Part shown: positions 45,136-57,562 of the stretch, piece by piece
Numbering within the stretch: position 1 is the stretch's first letter
Layout of the letters: every line of letters begins with the position of its first letter
Source of the DNA: Mesorhizobium opportunistum WSM2075
GTDB taxonomy: Bacteria; Pseudomonadota; Alphaproteobacteria; Rhizobiales; Rhizobiaceae
DNA: 64,000 nucleotides
Assembly (NCBI RefSeq): GCF_000176035.2
Contig: NC_015675.1
Span: 3,166,001 to 3,230,000, forward strand
Direction: 5' to 3'
Position numbers and translations under genes: made by a program
Notes under the pieces: model-generated
The model's database searches: none
Told to the model about the DNA's origin: nothing
The model's input: only the letters and a program-made list of their open reading frames with translations

Positions 45136-46383
45136 TTACTTCTGCGGCGCCTGGTCGATGATCGACTGCATGGTCTCCTGGGCGTTGGCGATCGCGCCAT
45201 CGACGTCGTCGCCGAAGAAGACCTCGTTGATCATCTGCGTCCACGGGCCGTTGGCGGAGTTGATCAGATCGTTGAACACCACCGAATAGGGCGTCTTGCC
45301 CTTGGCCATGGCCTCGGCGGCGATCTGATAGCGCGGATCGAGGTCCTTCAGCGCATCCTTGGCGATGTCGCCGCGCACCGGCAGGCTGCCATATTTGGCC
45401 AGGATGGTCTGGCCTTCCAGCGAATAGGCGAAGTCCAGGAATTCCTTCACCACGGCGAGTTTCGTTGTGCCCTTGGTGACGACGAAATTGTCGCCGCCGG
45501 CAAAGGAAGACCAGCCGCCATCCTTGCCCGGCAGGAAGGTGACGCCGTAATCGACATTGGGATACTGGGTGTTGAGAGCGCCGATGGCGAAGGCCCCGGA
45601 CGGCGAGATGCCGATATTGCCGGCGGCAAACGCCGCGAAGAAGTTGGCGCCGGTATCGGTCTGCGCGCCGGCCGGCACCAGATCCTTCTTGACCATCGAG
45701 CGGTAGAGATCGATGGCGCCGCGCAACTGCGGGCTGTCGAGTGTCGCCTTCGAGCCGTCGGCGGAGAGGATGTCGCCGCCGGAGGCCCAGATCAGCGGCG
45801 TGAAGGTGAAGATGTTGCAGCCGCCGCAATTGCCGGAGAAGTAGAAGCCCTTGATGTTGCCGCCGAGCGCGTTGACCTTTTCGGCGTCGGCGGCGATCTC
45901 GGCCCAGTTGGCCGGGCCCTTTTCAGGGTCGAGCCCGGCCTGCTTGAACAGCTTCTTGTTCCAGATCAGCACCGAGGCGTCGGCCGAGAAGGGCAGGCCG
46001 TAAATATGGTCCTTGTAGGTGCCGGTCTTCACATGCGCCGGCGACAGGCTGGAGAAATAGGGCAGGGACTTGGCCCAGTCGGTGATGTCCTCCAACTGGC
46101 CGGCCGCGGCGAAGGAGGGCGTATAGATCAGGTCGAGCGACAGCGCGTCGGGTGCCGTGCCGCCGGCGGCGGCCGCACCATATTTCGGGATGATCTCGGC
46201 ATTGGGAATGATGTCGAGCTTGACCTGGTCCTTGTGCGCCTTGTTGAAGGCGTCGACGATCCTCGGCATGAAATTCGAGCCGTCGGCGCGCACCCAGATG
46301 TTGGCCGTTTCGGCGGCGGCAGTGCCGAGGCCTCCGCCCAGAACGGCAGCGGCCAGGGCCAGTTTGGCAATCAGGTTCCTCAT
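45136..46383 (-). CDS. Sugar ABC transporter binding protein
   Basis: A 415-residue family-1 solute-binding protein with signal peptide ending LGTAAAETANIWV, then DAFNKAHKDQVKLDIIPNAE, YGLPFSADASVLIWNKKLFKQAGLDP, and the hinge region SLEGQTILAKYGSLPVRGD. It captures a sugar in the periplasm and delivers it to the two permeases. It is 63 bases after the LacI gene. The GH127 enzyme in the operon suggests an arabinofuranose-containing or related glycoside. Confidence 0.92.
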   Translation of the reverse strand: MRNLIAKLALAAAVLGGGLGTAAAETANIWVRADGSNFMPRIVDAFNKAHKDQVKLDIIPNAEIIPKYGAAAAGGTAPDALSLDLIYTPSFAAAGQLEDITDWAKSLPYFSSLSPAHVKTGTYKDHIYGLPFSADASVLIWNKKLFKQAGLDPEKGPANWAEIAADAEKVNALGGNIKGFYFSGNCGGCNIFTFTPLIWASGGDILSADGSKATLDSPQLRGAIDLYRSMVKKDLVPAGAQTDTGANFFAAFAAGNIGISPSGAFAIGALNTQYPNVDYGVTFLPGKDGGWSSFAGGDNFVVTKGTTKLAVVKEFLDFAYSLEGQTILAKYGSLPVRGDIAKDALKDLDPRYQIAAEAMAKGKTPYSVVFNDLINSANGPWTQMINEVFFGDDVDGAIANAQETMQSIIDQAPQK

Positions 46384-46446
46384 GTTCTCCTCCTCCAGGG
46401 TTGGCCGCTGTCCGCGGCTTGGCGTCGCTCGCGCGGCGCTTCGTTG

Positions 46447-47490
46447 TCAGCCGTCCATCGGACGGCCGCAGGAATGCCGCACCACCAACCGGCACGGCAG
46501 TTTTCGAATGCCCGGCGCGGCGGCTGTGCCGCCGACAAGTGAAAGCAGGGTTAGCCCGGCCTCGCGGCCGAGCGCGGTCAGGTTCATGTCGACCGAAGTC
46601 AGCGGCGGACGCGTCGCTTCCGCCACGATCTCCCAATTGTCGAAGCCGATGACGCCGACATCATTGGGCACGTCGAGGCCGCGCTCGCGCAACGCATCGA
46701 TGACGCCGCGCGCAATCTGGTCGTTGCCGCAAAAGACGGCGTCCGGCCTGTCGCTTTTGCCGTCGAACAGTTGCGCTACCGCCTCGTGCCCCCAGGCCTC
46801 CGACCAGGAGCCGAGCAGCGGTTCGGTGACCGGCAGGCCGTTTTCGGCGAGCACGTCGCGATAGGCCTGGGCGCGGGCGTGGACCACGGCAAAGCTCGCC
46901 GGTCCGCTGACATGGACGATGCGTCGGCGGCCGAGCCGGCAGAAATGCTCGACGGCCAGCCGCGCGCCGCCGGCGTCGTCGGAGACGAAGGCGACGGCGT
47001 CGGGATCGGGCTGGGTGAAGGCATAGATCACCGGCACGCGCAGGTTGGAGAGGTCGATCGGCAGATGGCGGTCGATGCGCTTGCCGGTGGCGATGATGCC
47101 GTCGACACGCTTGTCGAGCATGGCGTCCACATGCATCTGGCCGAGCCGAGGATCCTCCTCGACATTGCACAGGAACACCGAGACACCCTTGTCGACCAGC
47201 GCGTCCGAAATGCCCGACATCAGCGGCAGCGAGAAGCGGCCATAAGTATCGTTGGTGAGCAGGCCAACGGTGAAGCTGCGGCGCCGTAGCAGGCTCTGCG
47301 CCAGGCTATTGGGGCGGAAGCCGAGGCTGCGCGCCGTCTCGCGGATGCGCTCGCGGGTCTCGGCGGTCATGCGTCCCTGGTCGTTGAGCGCTTTTGAGGC
47401 GGTGGCGACGCTGACGCCGGCCTGCGCGGCCACGTCACGCAAGGTGACAGGCTTTGGAAAGACCGGAACAGGCTGATCGTCCGATGGCAT
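46447..47490 (-). CDS. LacI-family regulator of the GH127 sugar operon
   Basis: A 347-residue repressor: helix-turn-helix VTLRDVAAQAGVSVATASKAL at residues 15-35, hinge PNSLAQSLLRRRS, then the sugar-binding-like core with VDGIIATGKRID, PDAVFCGNDQIARGVIDALRERG and VIGFDNWEIVAEATRPPLTSVDM. It is the first gene of the operon, so it probably represses itself and the transporter through the palindromes upstream at 47512 and 47580, and is released by a sugar. Confidence 0.92.
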   Translation of the reverse strand: MPSDDQPVPVFPKPVTLRDVAAQAGVSVATASKALNDQGRMTAETRERIRETARSLGFRPNSLAQSLLRRRSFTVGLLTNDTYGRFSLPLMSGISDALVDKGVSVFLCNVEEDPRLGQMHVDAMLDKRVDGIIATGKRIDRHLPIDLSNLRVPVIYAFTQPDPDAVAFVSDDAGGARLAVEHFCRLGRRRIVHVSGPASFAVVHARAQAYRDVLAENGLPVTEPLLGSWSEAWGHEAVAQLFDGKSDRPDAVFCGNDQIARGVIDALRERGLDVPNDVGVIGFDNWEIVAEATRPPLTSVDMNLTALGREAGLTLLSLVGGTAAAPGIRKLPCRLVVRHSCGRPMDG

Positions 47491-47511
47491 CGTGCCGAAA
47501 ATCCTTAGCTT

Positions 47512-47595
47512 GAGAAAAGGTTTTCTCTTACAGGTCGAAACAGAGCCCGGTCGATGGCCGAGCTTGATCGGAAATGTTTGGAAAAACCTTTTCTC
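47512..47595. promoter_or_regulatory. Paired LacI-type operators upstream of the sugar operon
   Basis: GAGAAAAGGTTTTCTC at 47512-47527 has perfect 7-base arms about a GG centre. A second copy in reverse orientation, GGAAAAACCTTTTCTC, lies at 47580-47595; extended, both read CTTGAGAAAAGGTTTT on one strand or the other. They are 68 bases apart centre to centre, 22 to 105 bases ahead of the LacI start, and suit repression by looping. Confidence 0.75.
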
Positions 47596-47846
47596 AAGCC
47601 AAGGCTAGGCCAGATTGGGTGAGCGTTCAAGAGGGAAAATGGTGGGGATTAAGCCAAGCGCTTCAAGGTCGAATTATCCTTCGCCAAGTTGGCGGCGACG
47701 ATCCGCATCTTCAAGGCCGAGCCCGGCGTGAAGGGTCGCAGCGCCGCCGCTTGAGCGTCAACCGCGGTTCCGGCTAGCATCATTGTCCCATCGGTTCTGT
47801 AGTGCCATTCTTGATTTGGCATGCGGGCGCTGGCGAAAAGGGTGCT

Positions 47847-48110
47847 ATGGAGGTCAAGCGAGCATCCTTGCTTGCCGATTTTTCCCTGACATTCGAGGCC
47901 ATCTTCGTGCGTGAACCGTCGCTGCTGCCGGTCTTTGGGAAACAGGGCGTCAAGGCGCCCGCCGCAGGGGCGGTGCGGGCCCGGCCGGCGGGTATCGTTC
48001 CGCGACTGCGCGAGATCCTGGTCGCGCATGGCGGCATGGCGTTGAAGCTGTCGGTCATAGCCTGGACGGTAATGATCCTGGCTGCCGTATTTTTCTTGAT
48101 CAAGGGTTGA
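47847..48110 (+). CDS. Hypothetical protein with C-terminal membrane helix, 87 aa
   Basis: The product starts MEVKRASLLADFSLTFEAIF, has a basic middle, and ends with one hydrophobic helix (LKLSVIAWTVMILAAVFFLIKG), so it is probably tail-anchored in the inner membrane. The ATG at 47847 has AAAGGG upstream; 47802 is an alternative. No family recognised. The 250 bases before it hold the operators of the divergent LacI gene. Confidence 0.5.
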   Translation: MEVKRASLLADFSLTFEAIFVREPSLLPVFGKQGVKAPAAGAVRARPAGIVPRLREILVAHGGMALKLSVIAWTVMILAAVFFLIKG

Positions 48111-48149
48111 GGCTCGACAGAGCGGCCGGGCCGAAAGACGGGACGCCAG

Positions 48150-48341
48150 ATGGCAAATCGCTACGCATTGCGCATGGAACTTCCCCAGAGCTGGACCATC
48201 ATCGATGTCTTCACCGGCCAGCCCGCCGTGGTGCGGCAAAGAGTGATGGTGGGCATGAGCTCGCGCGATGCCGAGGACATGATGGTGCAGATGAATGTCC
48301 GCGACGTCAAACGCCGGGAGAGGGCGGAACGCAAGGGCTGA
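48150..48341 (+). CDS. Small conserved-looking protein, 63 aa
   Basis: A compact soluble protein: MANRYALRMELPQSWTIIDVFTGQPAVV, then GMSSRDAEDMMVQMNVRDVKRRERAERKG. The N-terminal half suggests a beta-strand pair and the C-terminal half a charged helix. It is 39 bases after the preceding small gene in the same direction. Function unknown. Confidence 0.55.
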   Translation: MANRYALRMELPQSWTIIDVFTGQPAVVRQRVMVGMSSRDAEDMMVQMNVRDVKRRERAERKG

Positions 48342-48400
48342 TTCCCAAATCGCGTCGCGTGGAAACGGATTCATGCGATGCGCTTTGGGTCGTTGTTTTT

Positions 48401-48447
48401 ATGCATGTCATCATCCCAAAACCGAGGCACTTTTGGGCGACATGCAT
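48401..48447. repeat. Palindromic intergenic element
   Basis: ATGCATGTC at 48401 pairs with GACATGCAT ending 48447, and CCCAAAA pairs with TTTTGGG inside. The adjoining 48343-48400 (AACGGATTCATGCGATGCG and flanks) looks like its usual companion part. The same outer arms occur at 31742-31786. Confidence 0.75.
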
Positions 48448-48521
48448 TAGCCGTCAGTGCACTGCAATGCAGGGAGCAGAACGCAGGGCCTGATCCGGGC
48501 CACCGCGTTCGGAAGCGGGTC

Positions 48522-48788
48522 TCAGCGGAAATCGTCCGATGTCAACACATACATGCTCTTGCGTGTGCGGTCGTAGGCCTTCGACGCCACATCGCGGATG
48601 ACGCTGCTTTCGATGTCGAAGGTGGCGAGGTAGCCGGCTTCGGTGGCGCTGGTTCGCGGCTGGATCTTGGTCATCGCATCGGCGGCGACGGAAAAGGAAA
48701 TCTGGAACATGCCGTCATGGCCGACGAAGCGGATCCGCTTACCGGCTTCGTCATAGCTGCGGCTGTGGTTGGGAAAGGTCAGGCTCAT
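48522..48788 (-). CDS. DUF1488 family protein, 88 aa
   Basis: Starts MSLTFPNHSRSYDEAGKRIRFVGHDGMFQISFSV and ends RDVASKAYDRTRKSMYVLTSDDF, the DUF1488 pattern. The ATG at 48788 has a full AAAGGAGG ribosome site. It is downstream of another small minus-strand gene. No function is agreed for the family. Confidence 0.82.
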   Translation of the reverse strand: MSLTFPNHSRSYDEAGKRIRFVGHDGMFQISFSVAADAMTKIQPRTSATEAGYLATFDIESSVIRDVASKAYDRTRKSMYVLTSDDFR

Positions 48789-48853
48789 GTTCTTGCCTCC
48801 TTTGTTTTGGCGCAATTCCCAAGGGAAAGCGCTCGCACTCTTCCTGGAATTGC

Positions 48854-49087
48854 TTAGGCTTTCTTCACCGCCCGCTTCTTCTTCGGCGTCGGATTCAAGG
48901 CTTCCGCGACCCGGTCGGCCTCTTCCTTGGCCAGGCGCAATTGCCTCAGCCTTGCCGTCTTGATTTCCCTGGCCCTTGCCTCGGACATGTACTCGGCGGT
49001 GGCCTTGTTGCGCTCCGCCGTCTTCTTCTGCTTGTCGACAAAGCGGGCTTCAGCTTTTTCCATGATCGTCTGATTGCCGTCGGCCAT
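48854..49087 (-). CDS. Charged helical hypothetical protein, 77 aa
   Basis: The product (ADGNQTIMEKAEARFVDKQKK at the start, KKKRAVKKA at the end) is almost entirely lysine-, alanine- and glutamate-rich and predicted to be a single long helix or coiled coil with a basic tail that could touch nucleic acid. The ATG at 49087 has AAGGAGAT upstream. It is divergent from groESL. Function unknown. Confidence 0.65.
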   Translation of the reverse strand: MADGNQTIMEKAEARFVDKQKKTAERNKATAEYMSEARAREIKTARLRQLRLAKEEADRVAEALNPTPKKKRAVKKA

Positions 49088-49251
49088 TGTGGAAATCTCC
49101 TTGTGCCCTGAAATCGTGAAAGTGAACTTGTCCGATAAATAGGCACTCGACCGGCAAAATTCAATTTTTTGAATTATTTGACCGGTTTTGGGTACCACGA
49201 AACCGCGTGCCGAAATAATACTTTTCAATATTTAATTTTGGTCGCGAATAA

Positions 49252-51351
<2,100 letters not shown>

Positions 51352-51399
51352 GATTCAGAGCCGCGACGCCAGCGATTGGCGAAAGCGGCGACAACATCG

Positions 51400-51583
51400 T
51401 CCCTCTCCCCGTCACTATGCGGGGAGAGGATGCCGGCAGGCGGATGAGGGGCGGCTCCAACGCTCCGCAAGGAGAGTGCGACCTTTCCATATCCAGTCCT
51501 TCGCTGCGGCAACGGGCCTGTTGCGAGCGTCGCGCTGCCCCCTCATCTGCTGCCGCCATCTTCTCTCCGTGAACGGGGAGAAG
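51400..51583. repeat. Large inverted-repeat intergenic element
   Basis: CCCTCTCCCCGTCACTATGC with GGGGAGAGG (51401-51429) is one hairpin and CTTCTCTCCGTGAACGGGGAGAAG (51560-51583) another; between them GCCGGCAGGCGGATGAGGGG pairs with CCCCTCATCTGCTGCCGCC. It occupies much of the 449-base gap after groEL; the remaining 217 bases before the next gene show nothing recognisable. Confidence 0.65.
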
Positions 51584-51800
51584 GACGCTCGTATTGATGC
51601 TGCTACTTCCCACTCAACCGCAGCACCAGCGCCTTGATGTAGCCCGGCGGCAAGATCGAGCCGCACGTCCGCGATGATTGCGGCGGCGATCCTGATCTTG
51701 CAGCTTTCGCGGGGGATGGAATTCACGCTAATATGGCCCGGTGGTCGTTTGGTGCAGCTTGCCGGAAACGGAACCGCGATTCTCAGCTCGGAGACAAGCC

Positions 51801-52298
51801 ATGTTTGCCGCCAAGGCGATCGACACCTCGGACAAGGTCGCGTTCTACGGCGACCTTGCCACGCAACTGAAGGCGCTGCTCGACGGCGAGGGCGACTCGA
51901 TCGCCAATGCCGCCAACACCTCGGCGCTAATCTTCCAGATGGTGCCCGACCTCAATTGGGCCGGCTTCTATTTCCTGGCGTCGGACGAGGAGATGGTGCT
52001 CGGCCCCTTCCAGGGCAAGCCGGCCTGCGTGCGCATCGCCGTCGGCAAGGGGGTGTGCGGAACCGCGGTCGAACTCGGCACCTCGATGCTGATCAAGGAC
52101 GTGCACGATTTCCCCGGTCACATCGCCTGCGATGCGGACTCGCGCTCGGAACTGGTCGTGCTCCTGGAAGACGACAACGGCGTCTTCGGCGTGCTCGATC
52201 TCGACAGCCCGCTGCCCGGCCGCTTCGACAAGGCCGACCAAGCCGGCATCGAAGCGCTGGCCGCGATCTATGTCGCGGCGAGCTCGTTCGAGGACTAA
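51801..52298 (+). CDS. msrC: Free methionine-(R)-sulfoxide reductase, GAF domain
   Basis: A 165-residue GAF protein with LNWAGFYFLASDEEMVLGPFQGKPACVRIAVGKGVCGTAV, the fRMsr signature with its two cysteines (ACVRI and GVCGT), and FPGHIACDADSRSELVVLL with the third. It reduces free methionine-R-sulfoxide in the cytoplasm during oxidative stress. Start ATG 51801 follows GGAG. Its TAA directly abuts the stop of the convergent gene. Confidence 0.92.
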   Translation: MFAAKAIDTSDKVAFYGDLATQLKALLDGEGDSIANAANTSALIFQMVPDLNWAGFYFLASDEEMVLGPFQGKPACVRIAVGKGVCGTAVELGTSMLIKDVHDFPGHIACDADSRSELVVLLEDDNGVFGVLDLDSPLPGRFDKADQAGIEALAAIYVAASSFED

Positions 52299-53375
52299 TC
52301 AGCCTACAAACTTCACCAGCATCAGGCTGAAGCCGCCGATGAACAGGAAGGCCGAGAAGGCGAGGGCCAGCGGGCGCAGGCCGCGCGATCGCAGTTGCGA
52401 GATGTCGGCCTGCAGGCCCATGGCGGCCAGCCCCATGGTCAGCATGATGGCGGTGGCGAGCGCCATCGCCGTCTTCACTTCGGCGGGGATCGCGACAAGG
52501 CTGTTCAACGCCACGACGGCGACGAAGGCGGCGACGAACCACGGCATGGGCGGCCGCGTCCCGGATTGGTCGCTTGATTGGTGGCGGCTGCCGCGGCGGG
52601 CCATCAGGCCGAGCGCGATGACCATCGGCGCCAGCATGGCGACACGGGTGAGCTTGGCGACGGTGGCGATCTCGCCGGACTGGGTGCCGTTCTGGAAGCC
52701 AGCGCCGATGACTTGCGCGACCTCATGGATCGAGGCCCCTGCCCACAGGCCGAAAGCGTGCTGGTCGAGGCCGAGCACGGGAGCCAGCAGCGGGAAGCAG
52801 AGCATGGCGACGGTGCCGAACAAGGTGATAGAGGCGACGGCGTAGGTGACGTCCTCGTCGCGCGCATCGGTGACGATGTTGGTGGCGACGATGGCCGAGG
52901 CGCCGCAGATCGAGGTACCGGCGGCGATCAGCTGCGCCAGTTTGGAGTCGACGCCGATCAGGCGGCCGAGCATGATGGTGAAGACGAAGGTCGCGCCAAG
53001 GGTGGCCGCCACGATGCCGACGCCGCCGGCGCCGATCGAGACGACCTGGCCGAGCGTCAGCTGGAAGCCGAGCAGCACGATGGCGAAGCGTAGCAGGCGT
53101 TTTTGCGAGAAGGCGATGCCGGCCTTGGCATGGGCGGGCGTGCCGAGCACATTGGAATAGACCATGCCGGCGACGACGGCGAGGATCATTGGGCTGAACA
53201 AGGCGAAGCCGGAGACATTGCGGGCAGAAAAGGCAACGCCGGTGATCATCGCGACAAGGACGATGCCGGGGATGATGCCGTTCCACACCGAATCGAGGCG
53301 CTTGCGGCCTGCGGCCAGATCGGCGGAAATCGTGCTTTTCGGAATATCGTTCGCGATGTTGGTCAGGGAAGGCAA
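52299..53375 (-). CDS. YeiH-family membrane protein (putative sulfate exporter, UPF0324)
   Basis: A 358-residue protein with ten or so helices and the family motifs [48 protein letters not shown] and [11 protein letters not shown]. The TTG at 53375 has GGAG eight bases upstream and removes an unlikely extension. YeiH-like proteins are thought to export small anions; the substrate in rhizobia is not settled. Confidence 0.88.
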   Translation of the reverse strand: MPSLTNIANDIPKSTISADLAAGRKRLDSVWNGIIPGIVLVAMITGVAFSARNVSGFALFSPMILAVVAGMVYSNVLGTPAHAKAGIAFSQKRLLRFAIVLLGFQLTLGQVVSIGAGGVGIVAATLGATFVFTIMLGRLIGVDSKLAQLIAAGTSICGASAIVATNIVTDARDEDVTYAVASITLFGTVAMLCFPLLAPVLGLDQHAFGLWAGASIHEVAQVIGAGFQNGTQSGEIATVAKLTRVAMLAPMVIALGLMARRGSRHQSSDQSGTRPPMPWFVAAFVAVVALNSLVAIPAEVKTAMALATAIMLTMGLAAMGLQADISQLRSRGLRPLALAFSAFLFIGGFSLMLVKFVG

Positions 53376-53561
53376 TGCAATTCTCCAGGCGGGTGGCCTG
53401 GGAGAATGCCATTCCTGAAACGATCTTTCCAACGAATTGTTATTGTCAGAATGATCGATTTTTATGAACGGTCTGTTTTAGCAATGGCACAGATCGCCCT
53501 AGCCACAACAAATCCTGCCACTGACGCAAGTTTACCACCGGCCGCAAGAAGGAGGCATCCA

Positions 53562-53948
53562 TCACATGGCATCAAGCTGCGCTTCGATCGCTACCTTGTC
53601 GATCACCGACCAGACATTCCTGATCCTGTCATCGAGAAACTCGTAGAAGACGTTCTCGCTGAAGGAGACTTTCCGGCCGTTGATGGGGAGGTCGAAGAAG
53701 GTCCCCTTCGGCGTGCAGTTGAACTGGAGGCGGCTGGCGATGAACGGCGGCTCGGAGATCAAGATCTGGACGTCGAAAAAGAGGTCCGGAATTTCCCGGA
53801 AATCCCGCTCCAGCATCTTGCGATAACCCGACAGGCCGACCCGCTCACTGTTGTAGTGCACCTCGTCATGGACGAAGCGATGCAGTCGCTCCCAATCCTG
53901 ATTGTTGAGGCAGTCGATGTAGCCTCGATAGAGGTCGATCTCGGTCAT
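53562..53948 (-). CDS. SnoaL-like ester cyclase/NTF2-fold protein, 128 aa
   Basis: Reads MTEIDLYRGYIDCLNNQDWERLHRFVHDEVHYNSERVGLSGYRKMLERDFREIPDLFFDVQ, a SnoaL-like fold, with a C-terminal FSENVFYEFLDDRIRNVWSVIDK. The start ATG 53948 fits the family; the longer frame runs into the repeat upstream. It may act on a small organic acid or be a stress protein. Not linked to an operon. Confidence 0.8.
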   Translation of the reverse strand: MTEIDLYRGYIDCLNNQDWERLHRFVHDEVHYNSERVGLSGYRKMLERDFREIPDLFFDVQILISEPPFIASRLQFNCTPKGTFFDLPINGRKVSFSENVFYEFLDDRIRNVWSVIDKVAIEAQLDAM

Positions 53949-54062
53949 CGCGATGGCTCCGGTGCTGACACCCTGGAAGATAGAACGACCGTGGACACAG
54001 TCCAGCCGCGCTTGAGCCTGTTCCATCCCGGGAGAATCGGGATGGGGCTCTATCTGTTTTTT

Positions 54063-54133
54063 GAGCATGATCCCTGGACAAGCGGAAACCGTTTGTCCGA
54101 GAAAACCGGGTTCCACTTTTCGGGATCACGCTC
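54063..54133. repeat. 71-bp palindromic intergenic element
   Basis: GAGCATGATCCC at 54063 pairs with GGGATCACGCTC ending 54133 (11 of 12), with inner GGACAAGCGGAAACC/TTTGTCC pairing. This is a familiar form of rhizobial repeat. The last base is also the first of the LysR stop codon, so the element replaced the natural 3' end of that gene's transcript. Confidence 0.75.
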
Positions 54134-55026
54134 TACCCCCGATAGCGCAGCGCGTCGACCAGCAGCGAGAAGGCCGGCGTCGCCTGGCGGCGGCTGGGGT
54201 AGTAGAGATGATAGCCGGGGAAAGGCGCGCACCAGTCGGCCAGCACCCGCACCAGGCGGCCATCGGCCAGATGTGCCGTCACCTGGCCCTCCGGCAGATA
54301 GGCGAGGCCGAGGCCGGCCAGCACCGCGTTCATGCGCAGCGCGCTTGTGTTGAACACCAGCTGGCCCTCGACACGCACCTTCAGTTCGCGCCCGGCCTTT
54401 TCGAACTCCCAGGCATAGAGCCCGCCATAGGTCGGCAGGCGCAGGTTTATGCAGTTGTGATTGGTCAGGTCCTGCGGCGTGCGCGGCTTTGGATGGATGG
54501 CGAAATAGGCAGGCGATCCGACCACCGCCATGCGCATGTCCGGGCCGATGCGCACGGCGATCATGTCGCGCGCCACCTGTTCGCCCAGCCGCACGCCGGC
54601 ATCGAAGCGCTCGGCGACGATGTCGGTCAGGCTATAGTCGACGATGATCTCGACCTTGATGTCGGGATGGTCGGGCAGGAATTTCGCCAAAGCAGGCCAC
54701 AGGATCACATCGGCTGAATGCTCGCCGGCGGTGATGCGGATGGTGCCAGCGGGCTTTTCACGCAAGGCACTGAGCGCGGCGAGCTCAGCCTCGATCTCGT
54801 CGAGCCTCGGTCCGACCGAGCGCACCATGCGCTCGCCGGCCTCGGTGGGCGACACGCTGCGCGTAGTGCGGGTGAGCAATCTCACGCCCAGCCGCTCCTC
54901 CAGCGCGCGCACCGTGTGGCTGAGCGCCGATTGCGAGACGCCGAGCTGCGCCGCCGCCCTGGTGAAGCTTTTTTCGCGCGCGACGGCGAGGAAGGCGGTC
55001 AGTTCGTTCAGATTGTCGCGAGGCAT
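54133..55026 (-). CDS. LysR-family regulator of the divergent cupin-AKR operon
   Basis: A 297-residue LysR protein: helix-turn-helix LNELTAFLAVAREKSFTRAAAQLGVSQSALSHTVRALEERLGVRLLTRTTRSV, then the effector domain (GTIRITAGEHSADVILWPAL, LAYLPEGQV). Start ATG 55026 follows GAAAGG. It is divergent from the cupin gene with 153 bases between, where CTAATC occurs twice 10 bases apart (55066 and 55076); such spacing suits LysR binding. It probably controls the operon. Confidence 0.9.
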   Translation of the reverse strand: MPRDNLNELTAFLAVAREKSFTRAAAQLGVSQSALSHTVRALEERLGVRLLTRTTRSVSPTEAGERMVRSVGPRLDEIEAELAALSALREKPAGTIRITAGEHSADVILWPALAKFLPDHPDIKVEIIVDYSLTDIVAERFDAGVRLGEQVARDMIAVRIGPDMRMAVVGSPAYFAIHPKPRTPQDLTNHNCINLRLPTYGGLYAWEFEKAGRELKVRVEGQLVFNTSALRMNAVLAGLGLAYLPEGQVTAHLADGRLVRVLADWCAPFPGYHLYYPSRRQATPAFSLLVDALRYRG

Positions 55027-55179
55027 TGATGAGCCTTTCTCATAAGTACATGCCGGATATAGCACCTAATCGCGGCTAATCACGGGCGCTAAATATACTC
55101 CATCCAATCGGGCCGCCGAAGTCGACGGCCTTGGAGCCATGGCGGTGAGTTGCCGGGCGCCGAGAAAAAAGGAAAACCC

Positions 55180-55575
55180 ATGGATATCCAGCGAAGCGGC
55201 TCGCAAGCCTCGGCGAAAGGCCCCGCGGAGTATTTCACCGGCACGGTGCGCATCGACGCGCCCTTCAAGGGCAGCGAACCCGCCCGGGTCAGCGGCGCCA
55301 CCGTCACTTTCGAGCCCGGCGCGCGTACCGCCTGGCACACCCATCCGCTCGGCCAGACGCTGATCGTGCTTTCGGGCGCCGGCCTGGTGCAGCGCGAAGG
55401 CGGACCGGTCGAGCAGATCCGCCCCGGCGACATCGTCTGGTTCGCGCCCGGCGAGAAACACTGGCATGGCGCCGCGCCGACCACGGCGATGAGCCACATC
55501 GCCATCGCCGAAGCGCTCGACGGCAAGGTCGTCGACTGGATGGAGAAGGTCAGCGACGAACAATACGGGGTTTGA
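55180..55575 (+). CDS. Cupin-domain protein, 131 aa
   Basis: Contains the two cupin motifs: [22 protein letters not shown] and [21 protein letters not shown], which supply the metal-binding histidines. Start ATG 55180 follows AAAAGGAAAA. Often found before carboxymuconolactone decarboxylase-like genes, as here (53 bases to the next start); together they are thought to handle small oxidised or halogenated compounds, but the reaction is not established. Confidence 0.88.
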   Translation: MDIQRSGSQASAKGPAEYFTGTVRIDAPFKGSEPARVSGATVTFEPGARTAWHTHPLGQTLIVLSGAGLVQREGGPVEQIRPGDIVWFAPGEKHWHGAAPTTAMSHIAIAEALDGKVVDWMEKVSDEQYGV

Positions 55576-55628
55576 CACGGCGGTTCCCGGATCCATTTCC
55601 GGATACACCCTCAACGAAGGAAGCTCTC

Positions 55629-55958
55629 ATGACAGACGCACCCAAAAGCCCATTCTCCGATATCGCGCCAGCGCTCGGCAAATACACCGACGAGGTGTTG
55701 TTCGGCGAGGTCTGGAAGCGCCCAGGCCTTTCGCCGCGCGACCGCAGCCTCGTCACCGTCACCAGCCTGGTCTCGAACTACCGGATCAACGAAATGCCTT
55801 TCCACATGAAGCGGGCGCTCGACAATGGCGTCACCCGCGATGAACTGATCGAAACGATCACGCATCTTGCCTTCTACGCCGGATGGCCGACGGCGGCCAC
55901 AGCCCTGGGCATTGCCCGCAAGGTTTTCGAACAGGCCGACGGCGAGAAGAAGGCATAA
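55629..55958 (+). CDS. Carboxymuconolactone decarboxylase-family protein, 109 aa
   Basis: Short helical protein with FGEVWKRPGLSPRDRSLVTVTSLVS and LDNGVTRDELIETITHLAFYAGWPTAATAL, the CMD fold. The AhpD-type CxxC is absent, so it is not a disulfide reductase. It follows the cupin gene and precedes DUF2255 in one operon. Start ATG 55629 is fixed by AAGGAAGC. Confidence 0.88.
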   Translation: MTDAPKSPFSDIAPALGKYTDEVLFGEVWKRPGLSPRDRSLVTVTSLVSNYRINEMPFHMKRALDNGVTRDELIETITHLAFYAGWPTAATALGIARKVFEQADGEKKA

Positions 55959-55962
55959 GGAA

Positions 55963-57328
<1,366 letters not shown>

Positions 57329-57512
57329 GGCGCACGCGACCCCCGGAGATGGCGACGCTGCCTTGACAGCGCCGCCCTTCCTACTCCAGCTTGGCGGCAT
57401 GTTCGCTCTCGCGCCTACCCTCGCCAAGCGACGCCGTTCCTTCATCAGGAGCGGCAAGCTGATTGCGCGACGACAAGACCCGGCAGGATAGATCCGGTTC
57501 GTTCGTTTCCAG

Positions 57513-57543
57513 CCCCGCCCGCGACACCCGCCGGCGGGGTTTT
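57513..57543 (+). terminator. Likely intrinsic terminator after the aldo/keto reductase operon
   Basis: CCCCGCC at 57513-57519 pairs with GGCGGGG at 57533-57539 (an inner CCCGCC/GGCGGG alternative also exists), followed at once by TTTT. It lies about 185 bases past the reductase stop and 20 before the GNAT start. The rest of the 57329-57562 gap shows nothing recognisable. Confidence 0.55.
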
Positions 57544-57562
57544 CCATGTCTGGAGCCCTGTC

